NCBI GenBank assembly: GCA_965221415.1
Contig: OZ244887.1
Location: forward strand, 186,001 to 250,000
Length of the DNA: 64,000 nt
Origin: UBA8337 sp965221415
Lineage (GTDB): Bacteria > Pseudomonadota > Alphaproteobacteria > RS24
Direction of reading: 5' to 3'
Part shown: positions 8,051-16,104 of the stretch, piece by piece
How the letters are laid out: each line of letters opens with the position of its first letter
Position numbering within the stretch: the stretch's first letter is position 1
Notes under the pieces: generated by a model
Databases searched by the model: none
What the model was told of the DNA's origin: nothing
The model's input: the letters and a program-made list of their open reading frames with translations, nothing else
Program-made: the position numbers and the translations under genes

Positions 8051-9681
8051 TTTCCTTCAGCCAATCTGCGGGCGATAATATCGGCTTGAATTTCTGCCGC
8101 GCCCTCGAAAATATTTAACACCCGCGCATCGCATAATATGCGGCTTATCGGATATTCCAACGCAAAGCCATTGCCGCCATGGATTTGCAAGCCATTATCA
8201 GCCGCTGCCCATGCCACGCGCGCGCCGAGCAATTTCGCCATGCCCGCTTCTAAATCGCAACGCTGGCCGTCATCTTTTTTGCGCGCGGCGAAATAAGTGA
8301 GTTGTCGCGCGGCAAGAATCTCAGCGGCCATCATGGTGATTTTACCCGCCACGCGGTCAAAATTATAAATCGCCTGACCAAATTGTTGCCGTTCTTGTGC
8401 ATAGGCAAAAGCCAGTTCAGTCGCGCTTTGGGCAACCCCAATGGCGCGCGCCGCTGTTTGGATGCGCGCGCTTTCAAAAGTTTGCATCAGCTGTTTAAAC
8501 CCCGCGCCCGTTTGCCCGCCAAGCACCGCGTCTTGGCTTACCTCAAAGCCATCAAAGGCAATGTCATATTCTTTCATGCCGCGATAGCCCAACACGCCAA
8601 TCTCGCCGCCTTGCATACCGTCAGCTGGAAACGGCGCTGCATCTTGCCCGCGCGGTTTTTCTGCCAAAAACATACTCAAGCCCCCATGGCCTTTATTGTC
8701 AGGGTCGGTGCGCGCCAGCAGCGTCATCACATCGGCGCGCGCGCCATGGGTAATCCATGTTTTCGCCCCCTTAATCTGATAAGCGCCGTCTTGTGTTTGC
8801 TCGGCACGCGTCGCGATGCTGGCCAAATCCGACCCCGTATCAGGTTCGGTAAATACAGCCGTCGGCAGCATCGAGCCATCGGCAATGGCGGGCAAATATT
8901 TTTGCTTTTGCGCATCCGTGCCGTTTTGCAAAATCAACTCAGCGGCGATATCAGTGCGTGTCCCCAACGAGCCGACCCCAATAAACCCACGCGATAATTC
9001 TTCAGAGACCACGCACATGGCTTGCTTGCCAAGACCCATGCCACCGAGGTTTTCGGGTATCGTCAGCCCAAACACGCCAAGCGCGGCAAGCTCTGCGATA
9101 AGCGGCAGGGGGATAAGCTGGTCGTTCAAATGCCAGTCATGCGCATGCGGTATAATTTTATCATTGGCGAAGCGACGAAACTGCTCGCGGATGATGATAT
9201 GCGTTTCATCAAGGCCAGCATCGGCTTCTGGCTGACCGCTTTGCGCCATCAGTCGGGCGGCAATCGCACGTCGTGCCGCCGTGTTACCCTCGCGCCGCAA
9301 AGTTTCAATCGCCGTATCGTCGAAGTTTGGCAAGCCATCCGGAAAACCCAAATCAGCAGGGCGCACAATCTCGCCTTGGCTCATCGGCAAGCCGCCATGC
9401 AATTGATTTAAATATTCGCCAACCACAATGAGCGTCAGATTTTGTTCCAAAGCAGCAAAACGATCCTCGCCTTGCATGGCTTGCGCATAGGCACTCATTT
9501 GCGTGATGGTCTCGACATAAGTCGCCGCCCACGCTCGGCCATGCTTGCCAAATTGGTCTAAGCCGTCAGGGGGACTCCCACGCAAAGCATCACGCAAGTT
9601 GGTCAAGGCCTTGTCGGCTTGCGGCAGCAGAGCCAGCAGGGCGTGCGTATCTTCGTCAGCTATCTCTTTCATGCGCGACAC
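8047..9681 (-). CDS. mcd: Acyl-CoA dehydrogenase, probable (2S)-methylsuccinyl-CoA dehydrogenase
   Basis: This 544-residue flavoprotein is about 150 residues longer than ordinary acyl-CoA dehydrogenases because of an N-terminal extension of roughly 160 residues. That architecture and the segment around AMCVVSEELSRG and GVGSLGTR resemble methylsuccinyl-CoA dehydrogenase of the ethylmalonyl-CoA pathway as I remember it. Other visible motifs are FTEPDTGSD, the QIHGGNGF loop and the catalytic glutamate in IFEGAAEIQ near the C-terminus. It is followed by HIG1, cobalamin adenosyltransferase, ETF and hydroxybutyryl-CoA dehydrogenase genes, which fits a B12-dependent acetyl-CoA assimilation route. 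Crotonyl-CoA carboxylase/reductase and the mutases are not in the window, so another long-form acyl-CoA dehydrogenase remains possible. Confidence 0.75.
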   Translation of the reverse strand: MSRMKEIADEDTHALLALLPQADKALTNLRDALRGSPPDGLDQFGKHGRAWAATYVETITQMSAYAQAMQGEDRFAALEQNLTLIVVGEYLNQLHGGLPMSQGEIVRPADLGFPDGLPNFDDTAIETLRREGNTAARRAIAARLMAQSGQPEADAGLDETHIIIREQFRRFANDKIIPHAHDWHLNDQLIPLPLIAELAALGVFGLTIPENLGGMGLGKQAMCVVSEELSRGFIGVGSLGTRTDIAAELILQNGTDAQKQKYLPAIADGSMLPTAVFTEPDTGSDLASIATRAEQTQDGAYQIKGAKTWITHGARADVMTLLARTDPDNKGHGGLSMFLAEKPRGQDAAPFPADGMQGGEIGVLGYRGMKEYDIAFDGFEVSQDAVLGGQTGAGFKQLMQTFESARIQTAARAIGVAQSATELAFAYAQERQQFGQAIYNFDRVAGKITMMAAEILAARQLTYFAARKKDDGQRCDLEAGMAKLLGARVAWAAADNGLQIHGGNGFALEYPISRILCDARVLNIFEGAAEIQADIIARRLAEGN

Positions 9682-9705
9682 AGTATCGTGTTTTAGGGTC
9701 GCTGG

Positions 9706-10608
9706 CTATTTGGTTTCGCCCGTGCCGATAGGCGGCGGCAAAAGCGCCAACACATCGTCCACCGACATGCCTTGCTGGCGAAACTCGCGAAAGCCCGTGT
9801 CAGACGCTTGTTTGGACAAGCGCCGCCCGCTTGTATCGCGCACCAAAGCGTGATGGTGATAAATAGGCGCGGGCAAATCGAGCAGCACTTGCAGCAGCCG
9901 ATGCACCGATGTAGCAGGGGCGAGGTCTTGGCCACGGGTCACTTGGCTCACGCCTTGGGCGGCATCATCAATCACCACGGCGAGGTGATAGCTGGTCGGT
10001 GTGTCTTTGCGCGCCAGTATAATATCGCCGAAAGCCTCGGGTGTCGCCAGAACCGTTCCCTGTCCCTCTTCTATATAAGACAGTGGCGCGACAGATTTTT
10101 GCGCAGCGATTTGCAGCGCCTTTTTCATATCGAGCCGCCATGCATAGCTTCCCCCTTCCCACATAAGGGACTTTCGTTGATGCGCGGGCAGGTCGCGATA
10201 AAGCCCCGGATAAACGGGTGCGCCGTCTGGGTCGCGTGGCCAATTGGGCTTATCCGAGATGGCCTCAGCAATGTCGCGCCGTGTTGCCCAACAAGGATAG
10301 ACCAATTCCTGTTCGCGCAAAGTTTTAAGGGCGGCGGCATAAATCTCGAAGCGCTCGGACTGCACCATCACCGGCGTTGGCCAACTCAGCCCCAACCAGC
10401 CGAGGTCTTGGTAGATACCCTCGACGAAATGTGGCCGCGCGCGGCCTATGTCGATATCTTCGAGGCGCAGCAAAAACTGCCCTCCCGCGGCCTGCGCTGC
10501 GCGCGCGCCGATAAGCGCCGAATAGGCATGCCCCAAATGCAGCCAGCCATTAGGGCTAGGCGCAAAACGAGTGATAAAATCCGCGTGTGCTTCCATTATA
10601 CCCCTCAA
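9706..10608 (-). CDS. gluQ: Glutamyl-Q tRNA(Asp) synthetase
   Basis: GluQRS attaches glutamate to the queuosine base of tRNA-Asp. It is a truncated glutamyl-tRNA synthetase of 300 residues with the catalytic domain but no anticodon-binding domain. The class I motif RFAPSPNGWLHLGHA lies near the N-terminus and a KMSKS-like GRRLSKQ lies near residue 265. The start could be the ATG at 10608 or, more usually for the family, the one at 10596. The mcd candidate follows 24 nt downstream on the same strand. Confidence 0.9.
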   Translation of the reverse strand: MRGIMEAHADFITRFAPSPNGWLHLGHAYSALIGARAAQAAGGQFLLRLEDIDIGRARPHFVEGIYQDLGWLGLSWPTPVMVQSERFEIYAAALKTLREQELVYPCWATRRDIAEAISDKPNWPRDPDGAPVYPGLYRDLPAHQRKSLMWEGGSYAWRLDMKKALQIAAQKSVAPLSYIEEGQGTVLATPEAFGDIILARKDTPTSYHLAVVIDDAAQGVSQVTRGQDLAPATSVHRLLQVLLDLPAPIYHHHALVRDTSGRRLSKQASDTGFREFRQQGMSVDDVLALLPPPIGTGETK

Positions 10609-10627
10609 TATGTCACAGTTTGTCGTG

Positions 10628-11290
10628 ATGAAAATTTATAAAACAAAAAAACATCTGACAGAGGCTTTAGAGATCTTATCCAAAGACGATAAGAAATTGG
10701 CGGCAGCGTTTGCCAAATACGGCACGCCGCCCTTGCGCAAAACGCCTGATGGCTTTACCGGATTGGCGCGGCTGCTGATTGGCCAGCAAGTCTCCACTGC
10801 GGCGGCGACGGCGATTCTTGGGCGTTTCAAAGAAGCCATGGGTAGCGGCGAGGGCGATATGCGGCCAGAAAATATGCTGGCGCTATCGGATGAGGCTCTG
10901 GCCGCGTGTGGTATTTCACGCCCTAAGCAGCGTTATTTACGCGGTATCGCGCAGACCATTGTGTCGGATGGGCTTGACCTTGTCGCCCTGCGCAAGGCCG
11001 ATGACGCGGTGATTTACGACACGCTGATTGCCATGAAGGGTGTCGGCCCGTGGACAGCGCAATGTTATTTGCTGTTTGCGCTGGGGCGTGCCGATATGTT
11101 TCCTGCGGGTGATTTGGCACTGCAACATGGCGTGCGCCTTATGTATGGGTTGGATGAAAAGCCAAGTGCCGACGAGTTAGATGCGTTTGCGATGCGCTGG
11201 CAGCCTTATCGGGGGGCGGCGGCACGTTTGTTATGGACGTTCTACAATGGCGAACTCGCCAAAAAGCGCACCGCGAAAACGAGTGCGTAA
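10628..11290 (+). CDS. alkA: DNA-3-methyladenine glycosylase II
   Basis: AlkA-type glycosylases excise alkylated purines for base excision repair. From the ATG at 10628 the protein has 220 residues. It has the GLARLLIGQQVSTAAA helix, a helix-hairpin-helix region ending MKGVGPWTAQCYLL, and the catalytic aspartate in AGDLALQ. An ATG at 10610 would add six residues; a still longer reading would run into gluQ on the other strand. Neither start has a good ribosome binding site. The protein lacks the extra N-terminal domain of E. coli AlkA, as is common in Alphaproteobacteria. Confidence 0.9.
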   Translation: MKIYKTKKHLTEALEILSKDDKKLAAAFAKYGTPPLRKTPDGFTGLARLLIGQQVSTAAATAILGRFKEAMGSGEGDMRPENMLALSDEALAACGISRPKQRYLRGIAQTIVSDGLDLVALRKADDAVIYDTLIAMKGVGPWTAQCYLLFALGRADMFPAGDLALQHGVRLMYGLDEKPSADELDAFAMRWQPYRGAAARLLWTFYNGELAKKRTAKTSA

Positions 11291-11356
11291 CATTTTGGCG
11301 AGTCGGGTTGTTTTGCGCTATCCTATGGTGGATGAAATGATTCGCAACGAGACTGA

Positions 11357-11968
11357 GTGAACAAGGTGCAAAGAAGCGAAACCGAAGCGATTGAGTTTGT
11401 AAAAGCCGCCCCGCCTGACTATAAAAATCCGGCGGCGTGTCCTGCTTTGGTTTTAAACGCCGATTTTCGCCCCCTCAGCTATTATCCGCTTTCGCTGTGG
11501 GCGTGGCAGGATACGGTAAAAGCCGTGATGCTCGAGCGCGTTAATATCGTGTCGCATTATGAAACAGTGGTGCGCTCGCCCTCGACAGCGTTTTTATTGC
11601 CCAGTGTGGTCTCGCTAAAAACCTATGTGAAGCCACCGCGCCACCCCGCATTTACCCGTTTTAATGTGTTTTTGCGCGATGGATTTTCTTGCCAATATTG
11701 CGGCGCATTGCACGAGCTGACTTTTGACCATGTCATTCCGCGTCGCGCAGGCGGGCGCACCACGTGGGAAAATGTGGTGGCGGCGTGTAGCCCGTGCAAT
11801 TTGCGTAAAGGCGGGCGACTGCCCGAGCAAGCGCGCATGACACCGCGTCAGTCACCTCGCCAGCCCAGCGTTTATGAACTGCACGATAATGGCCGTAAGT
11901 TTCCGCCCAATTATTGCCATGATAGTTGGCAGGATTATCTGTATTGGGACACCGAACTCGAACCGTAA
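11357..11968 (+). CDS. HNH endonuclease family protein
   Basis: This 203-residue protein starts at GTG. A C-terminal HNH/zinc unit is formed by CQYC, then FDHVIPRRAGGRTTWENVV, then CSPCN. Proteins of this kind are widespread as single chromosomal genes in Alphaproteobacteria; the substrate is not established to my knowledge. Nothing around it (no intron, no phage genes) suggests a homing endonuclease. Its stop codon is one base from the stop of the convergent coq7 gene. Confidence 0.85.
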   Translation: MNKVQRSETEAIEFVKAAPPDYKNPAACPALVLNADFRPLSYYPLSLWAWQDTVKAVMLERVNIVSHYETVVRSPSTAFLLPSVVSLKTYVKPPRHPAFTRFNVFLRDGFSCQYCGALHELTFDHVIPRRAGGRTTWENVVAACSPCNLRKGGRLPEQARMTPRQSPRQPSVYELHDNGRKFPPNYCHDSWQDYLYWDTELEP

Positions 11969-11969
11969 G

Positions 11970-12500
11970 CTAAATCTTTTCAGACACGCGAATGGCCACC
12001 CGACACCCAAGGCGGATGAGCTTGCTCATCATTTCATAGCCTGGCGTTTGCTCTGCACCATGGGCGATGGCTGTGTCGCGGTGCTTGGCTTCATCGGCTC
12101 TAAACTTTTCGATTGTGGCGCGCAAATCATCATCGGCGCCGTTTTCCAACGCGTCTAATTGCGCGGCATAATGCGCATCAATTTCTGTCTCGACAGCTGC
12201 CGTGCAAGCCATGGCGGCGCGCTCGCCCATCAGTGCCGTGACAGCACCCAGCGCAAAACCCGCCGCATTCCATATCGGCCCCAAAGCCGTAGGACGCACA
12301 TTGCGTGCGACCATCAATGCGTCAAAATAAGCCAAATGTTCTTGTTCTTCCTCCGCCATGTGACGCACAAGATTGGCGGTTTTCTCCATGCCAGCAATCT
12401 TGTCAAAGACCGCAAGCTGGCCGTCATAAATGCGCACCGCGCCATGCTCGCCCGCGTGGTCAACACGAATCATTTCCTTGAGGCGGGGGTCTTGGGTCAT
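11970..12500 (-). CDS. coq7: Demethoxyubiquinone hydroxylase Coq7
   Basis: Coq7 hydroxylates C6 of demethoxyubiquinone in ubiquinone synthesis with a carboxylate-bridged diiron centre. In 176 residues it shows the duplicated ferritin-like ligand sets: E18 and the following E/H in DHAGEHGA, EEEQEHLAYF near 70-80, and later ETEIDAHY and DEAKHRDTA. It begins 4 nt inside the end of the upstream DedA-DsbB gene (ATGA overlap). The coq4 gene at 13764 serves the same pathway. Confidence 0.95.
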   Translation of the reverse strand: MTQDPRLKEMIRVDHAGEHGAVRIYDGQLAVFDKIAGMEKTANLVRHMAEEEQEHLAYFDALMVARNVRPTALGPIWNAAGFALGAVTALMGERAAMACTAAVETEIDAHYAAQLDALENGADDDLRATIEKFRADEAKHRDTAIAHGAEQTPGYEMMSKLIRLGCRVAIRVSEKI

Positions 12501-13495
12501 GTCGTACTCCTATTACTTAAGGCGCATATGGCAAGCGCGCCACTGGCCATCGCATTATAGCCTGCTAGCGAGATGCCGAACAATGTCCAAGCGGGGGCAT
12601 CGCAGCTAACGATAGATTGTGATTTTAACGCTTCCATCAGCGCTTCGGGTGACGCGCTGATGGCATGGGTCGCCCCGCATGTGGCCGGCCCGAGCCACAA
12701 GCCATATTCGATGCCGGCATGGTAAATGCCCAATCCAGCATTGCCCAAAAAGATGATGCCGACCGTGTGCAAAAGCCCCCGCGTGGCCAAGGGCGCGTGG
12801 GGGGCATAAAAATACGCAACGCCCAATAAGACCAAAGCGAGATAATAAGCGATGCGTTGTTTGAGGCATAAATCGCACGGCACAAGTCCGCCGATAAGCT
12901 CGCTGGCCAAGGCGCTCGCAATAATGCCGAACGCCAAAACAAAACAGAGCGCGATGCGTTTTTGCAAGCTCAGCGTGGACAGTAGATTCAGCGGGTTCAG
13001 TCTGCGCCCATGCGTGCCGAAATAATACAGCAAACCCGCAACGCCAAAAAATCGAATGCCGCGCCCCACAAGACAAGCCAGAAAAAATGGTCCCAAGGCA
13101 AGTCCCGCCACGCCGCTAGCGATGGTCGCGACTTTGAACGGCAAAAAGCTGATGGCAGCGGCCAGCACAATCCAGATGCCCCAAATATCATAAAAATCGA
13201 CGAATCTATCAAACGCGGCGGTGCCATTATAAAACGCAATAATAGGCTGGCCGACGCTTTCCCATAGCGCGTAGCCAATCAGATAGCCGACCAAAGCCCC
13301 TGCCGCCGAGGCAAGCGTACAGATGGCGGCGAGAATCCACACTTTCGCGCGATTGGCCAAGACCATCGGGATGAGCATAATATCGGGCGGGATGGGAAAC
13401 ACCGAGCTTTCCACGAAGGCGACGAAAGCCAGTCCCCAACTGGCGTGACGATGCGCAGAAAGCTGCAAAGTGCGGTCGTAAAGTGCGCGTAACAT
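12497..13495 (-). CDS. DedA/YqaA-type membrane protein fused to DsbB-type disulfide formation protein
   Basis: This single 332-residue frame reads through two families that are usually separate genes. Residues 1 to about 168 are a YqaA/DedA-like membrane domain with VESSVFPIPPD at 29-38 and the AISFLPFKVATIASG loop. Residues about 175-332 are a DsbB domain with four hydrophobic helices, the quinone-linked CDLC pair (C207, C210) and the second pair C273 and C298, so all four essential cysteines are present. DsbB reoxidises DsbA and passes electrons to ubiquinone. The order yqaA-dsbB-coq7 is common in Alphaproteobacteria, so the fusion probably arose by loss of the intergenic stop. A frameshift in the assembly joining two genes cannot be excluded. 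Confidence 0.85.
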   Translation of the reverse strand: MLRALYDRTLQLSAHRHASWGLAFVAFVESSVFPIPPDIMLIPMVLANRAKVWILAAICTLASAAGALVGYLIGYALWESVGQPIIAFYNGTAAFDRFVDFYDIWGIWIVLAAAISFLPFKVATIASGVAGLALGPFFLACLVGRGIRFFGVAGLLYYFGTHGRRLNPLNLLSTLSLQKRIALCFVLAFGIIASALASELIGGLVPCDLCLKQRIAYYLALVLLGVAYFYAPHAPLATRGLLHTVGIIFLGNAGLGIYHAGIEYGLWLGPATCGATHAISASPEALMEALKSQSIVSCDAPAWTLFGISLAGYNAMASGALAICALSNRSTT

Positions 13496-13593
13496 GGTGC
13501 GACACTACCCGCCAGATGCCCCCATGAAAAGCGTTTTGTGCGGGGACTTATTGACGGCGCGCCAATAATAGGGCAAATGAGGGCAACTGGTTG

Positions 13594-13680
13594 GCCCTTG
13601 TGGCGGAATTGGTAGACGCGACGGATTCAAAATCCGTTTCCTTCACGGGAGTGGCGGTTCGAGTCCGCCCAAGGGCACCA
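13594..13680 (+). tRNA. tRNA-Leu (CAA)
   Basis: This is an 87-nt cloverleaf with acceptor GCCCTTG pairing with CAAGGGC, a type II long variable arm, T-loop GGTTCGAGTCC and an encoded CCA end. The anticodon loop TTCAAAA gives anticodon CAA. It stands alone between the divergent DedA-DsbB and coq4 genes. A TTGACG about 40 bp upstream could be its -35 box, but I see no convincing -10. Confidence 0.97.
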
Positions 13681-13763
13681 GTGCATCTTCCAACCTAGCC
13701 CCTTTTTGCGACTGGTTATTTTGTCTTATTTCGCCTATAAGAAAGATAACAGGGAATCGACAG

Positions 13764-14519
13764 ATGGATAATTTGGAAAACATGCCAACTTCAAAGCAAG
13801 GCAAATTAAGCCGCATTGCAGGCGCGATTAAAAAGCTCATCGCCGATAAAGAAGACACCAAACAAGTGTTCGTCATTTTGGATGCTTTGTCGGGCAATTC
13901 GGGCACACGCGCTTTTAAGCGTTTTATGAAAACCGAGCACGGGGCTCGTCTGGTGCGTGCCGAAAAACCGCTGATTGATTATCTGCAAGACCGCGATTGG
14001 TTGGCAAGTCTGCCAAAAGGGTCATTGGGGGAGCGTTATTATAACTTCACCAAAGTAGAACAAATTACTGCTGACGGGCTGACCGATGCGAGTATTGAGG
14101 GACGCGATGAAGTGCGTGAGTTTAGCCCTGAGCAAACTCTTTATCACGAGCGGATGCGTGATGCGCATGATTTGTGGCATGTGACGACGGGCTATGGGCG
14201 TGACTCATTGGGTGAGCTGTGTCTGTTGGCGGTGATATGGCGTCAGTTGGGCAATATCGGCGTTTTGGTGATTATCGCGGCTGGGTTTTGGGTAACGCGC
14301 AAGCAAGCCCCTGAATTGGGTATTGGCAAACCCCTGCGGGAAGCTTTCCGTTTGGGTAAAGCGGCGAAGAATCTGCCGGGTGCCGATTGGGAGCATTTGC
14401 TGACATTGCCTTTGGCCGATGTGCGCGCGCAATTAGGCATTGCGACACCGCATGAGTATCGCCGCATCGTTGATAGGACACCAGAGCTACAAACGGCTGG
14501 TTATTTGGCTGCTGAATAA
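13764..14519 (+). CDS. coq4: Ubiquinone biosynthesis protein Coq4
   Basis: This 251-residue Coq4-family protein carries the signature metal-binding pattern HDLWH at 135-139 followed by E151 (HDxxHx11E). Coq4 is needed for ubiquinone synthesis; recent work assigns eukaryotic COQ4 to C1 decarboxylation and hydroxylation of the ring, and a similar role here is inferred. It has an AGGGA ribosome binding site. Its stop overlaps the next ATG (TAATG). Finding it about 1.3 kb from coq7 fits a ubiquinone gene neighbourhood. Confidence 0.88.
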   Translation: MDNLENMPTSKQGKLSRIAGAIKKLIADKEDTKQVFVILDALSGNSGTRAFKRFMKTEHGARLVRAEKPLIDYLQDRDWLASLPKGSLGERYYNFTKVEQITADGLTDASIEGRDEVREFSPEQTLYHERMRDAHDLWHVTTGYGRDSLGELCLLAVIWRQLGNIGVLVIIAAGFWVTRKQAPELGIGKPLREAFRLGKAAKNLPGADWEHLLTLPLADVRAQLGIATPHEYRRIVDRTPELQTAGYLAAE

Positions 14520-14866
14520 TGGCCATCACGGTTTTTGGTATTCCGAATTGCGACACAGTGAAAAAGGCACGCCGCTTTTTACAAGACCAAGGCGTTGATT
14601 TCGCTTTCCATGATTTTCGTGTAGATGGCCTCGCGCCCACCCAGATTGAAACATGGCTACGCACACAGCCAATGGATGTATTGCTGAACAAGCGCGGCAC
14701 AAGCTGGCGCAACTTGCCAGACGCAGACAAAGACAATGATGATAAGGCGCATTTGGTGGCGCTCATGGTGGCCAATCCGACGCTCATCAAGCGCCCCGTC
14801 ATCGACAATGGTGGCACAATCACCGTCGGTTTTTCGCCCGAAGTGCAAGCAAGCCTTATTGCTTAA
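14519..14866 (+). CDS. ArsC/Spx family reductase-like protein (YffB type)
   Basis: This 115-residue thioredoxin-fold protein begins MAITVFGIPNCDTVKKA, with a single N-terminal active cysteine C11 and no CXXC partner, as in YffB. Members are glutathione-dependent thiol reductases by similarity to arsenate reductase, but they lack proven arsenate activity, and arsenic genes are absent here. It starts on the last base of the coq4 stop. Its stop codon shares the four bases TTAA with the stop of convergent tusA. Confidence 0.87.
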   Translation: MAITVFGIPNCDTVKKARRFLQDQGVDFAFHDFRVDGLAPTQIETWLRTQPMDVLLNKRGTSWRNLPDADKDNDDKAHLVALMVANPTLIKRPVIDNGGTITVGFSPEVQASLIA

Positions 14867-15096
14867 GCTTTTCTAATTTCAAAAATCAAAAGGTCGGTTT
14901 CATCCGTGTGGGTGCTGACCAGCGTATGGCCATTTTCAGCGGCAAAATGCGGCACATCAATCGCCGCCATCGGGTCGGTCGCCAGCAGCCTTAGCCCCGC
15001 GCCAGAACGCACATCGCGCAGCGCCTTTTGCAATCGCAAAACAGGCAGAGGACAGGCTAGGCCAGTGGCATCAATCTCTCTTATTTCTATGGTCAT
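14863..15096 (-). CDS. tusA: TusA-family sulfurtransferase
   Basis: This 77-residue protein has the TusA signature GLACPLPVL with the persulfide-carrying cysteine C15, and the family fold length. TusA-type proteins relay sulfur for tRNA thiolation, molybdenum cofactor synthesis or other uses. Its start overlaps the stop of the upstream metallo-beta-lactamase-fold gene (ATGA), so the two are coupled, hinting at a sulfur-related role for that protein as well. The particular pathway cannot be told from the sequence. Confidence 0.87.
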   Translation of the reverse strand: MTIEIREIDATGLACPLPVLRLQKALRDVRSGAGLRLLATDPMAAIDVPHFAAENGHTLVSTHTDETDLLIFEIRKA

Positions 15097-16061
15097 TTTT
15101 GAGGGCGCGCCGTCGCATATTCCGCCATGCCAGCAAACAGCTCGGCAATGTCTGGCTTATCTTGCGCGCCAAATTCGTGAAACAAAGTCGCACAATTAAT
15201 CACAATGCGCTCGCGGTCGCCCCAATCATCAAACACCCCAAGCGCGATATCAAAGGCGGCTTCCTTGTAGCCCATGCCAGCATCATAGCGCTTGCGCGCT
15301 TCATCGCGCATGGCCACCATATAATGACGCACTTCTTCCACGCCCTGCTTGGTGGTTATCGGCCCATGGCCGGGAATAATGGTTTCAACATCCATGGCTA
15401 AAATGCGGTCGCAGGCATTTATCCAATTTTGCACCGGCCCTTCCCAAATAATCGGGTGGCCGCCAATGAATAAAATATCGCCCGTATAAACAGTGCGGTC
15501 GTCTGGCACATGCACCAACGTGTCGCCCGGCGTATGCGCTGGCCCGACAGGAATAAGATGCACATCCTTATCGCCGACTTTGATGGTCGTTTCTTCTTCA
15601 ATCAGCGTGTCGGGCAGCTTTTGGGTGACCGATTTAAAATCGAACGGGCCAAAGCAACTGGTCAGATATTTACCCATATCGCCCAACTCAGGGGCAGCGT
15701 CCAAAAATCCTTGCACCAGTTCGGGTGGCTCGGCCTGCATATGCAGGGCGGTGGCTTTGTGCGCGATAATTTGCGCGTCGGGGCAGCAGCAATTACCGTT
15801 ACAATGGTCGCCATTATGGTGTGTGTTGACGACTTTATTGACACTCTCAGCAGCTTTTGTCGCATCGCGGAAAGCTGCCAGCATATCCATTGTCAACGGC
15901 ACATCAAACAAAGTGTCGACCACCAAAGACTGGTCGCCATCGACGACCAGTCCCGCATTCGACCACCCCCAGCCACCATCAGGTTGCAACCACGCATACG
16001 CGCCATTGCCGATTTGATGCAGGCCTTTTTCATAGGCAAATTTAGGATGCGCGATAGGCAT
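15093..16061 (-). CDS. Metallo-beta-lactamase-fold hydrolase
   Basis: This 322-residue protein of the MBL superfamily has the first metal motif as NTHHNGDHCNGN at 79-90. Thus the usual HxHxDH reads HxNxDH, with asparagine in the second histidine place. Later metal ligands appear as PAHTPGD, YTGDIL and PGHGP. This asparagine variant occurs in a subgroup of MBL proteins of unsettled function. It overlaps tusA by 4 nt. Catalytic activity is likely but the substrate is unknown. Confidence 0.85.
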   Translation of the reverse strand: MPIAHPKFAYEKGLHQIGNGAYAWLQPDGGWGWSNAGLVVDGDQSLVVDTLFDVPLTMDMLAAFRDATKAAESVNKVVNTHHNGDHCNGNCCCPDAQIIAHKATALHMQAEPPELVQGFLDAAPELGDMGKYLTSCFGPFDFKSVTQKLPDTLIEEETTIKVGDKDVHLIPVGPAHTPGDTLVHVPDDRTVYTGDILFIGGHPIIWEGPVQNWINACDRILAMDVETIIPGHGPITTKQGVEEVRHYMVAMRDEARKRYDAGMGYKEAAFDIALGVFDDWGDRERIVINCATLFHEFGAQDKPDIAELFAGMAEYATARPQK

Positions 16062-16104
16062 TGTTCCTCCCGATAGTCGGTTATCAGTAACACGCTACCG
16101 CAAA

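Noticed and set aside
11357..11968. HNH protein as a homing endonuclease
   Set aside because: No intron or intein is near; the same kind of protein is a normal single gene in Alphaproteobacteria.
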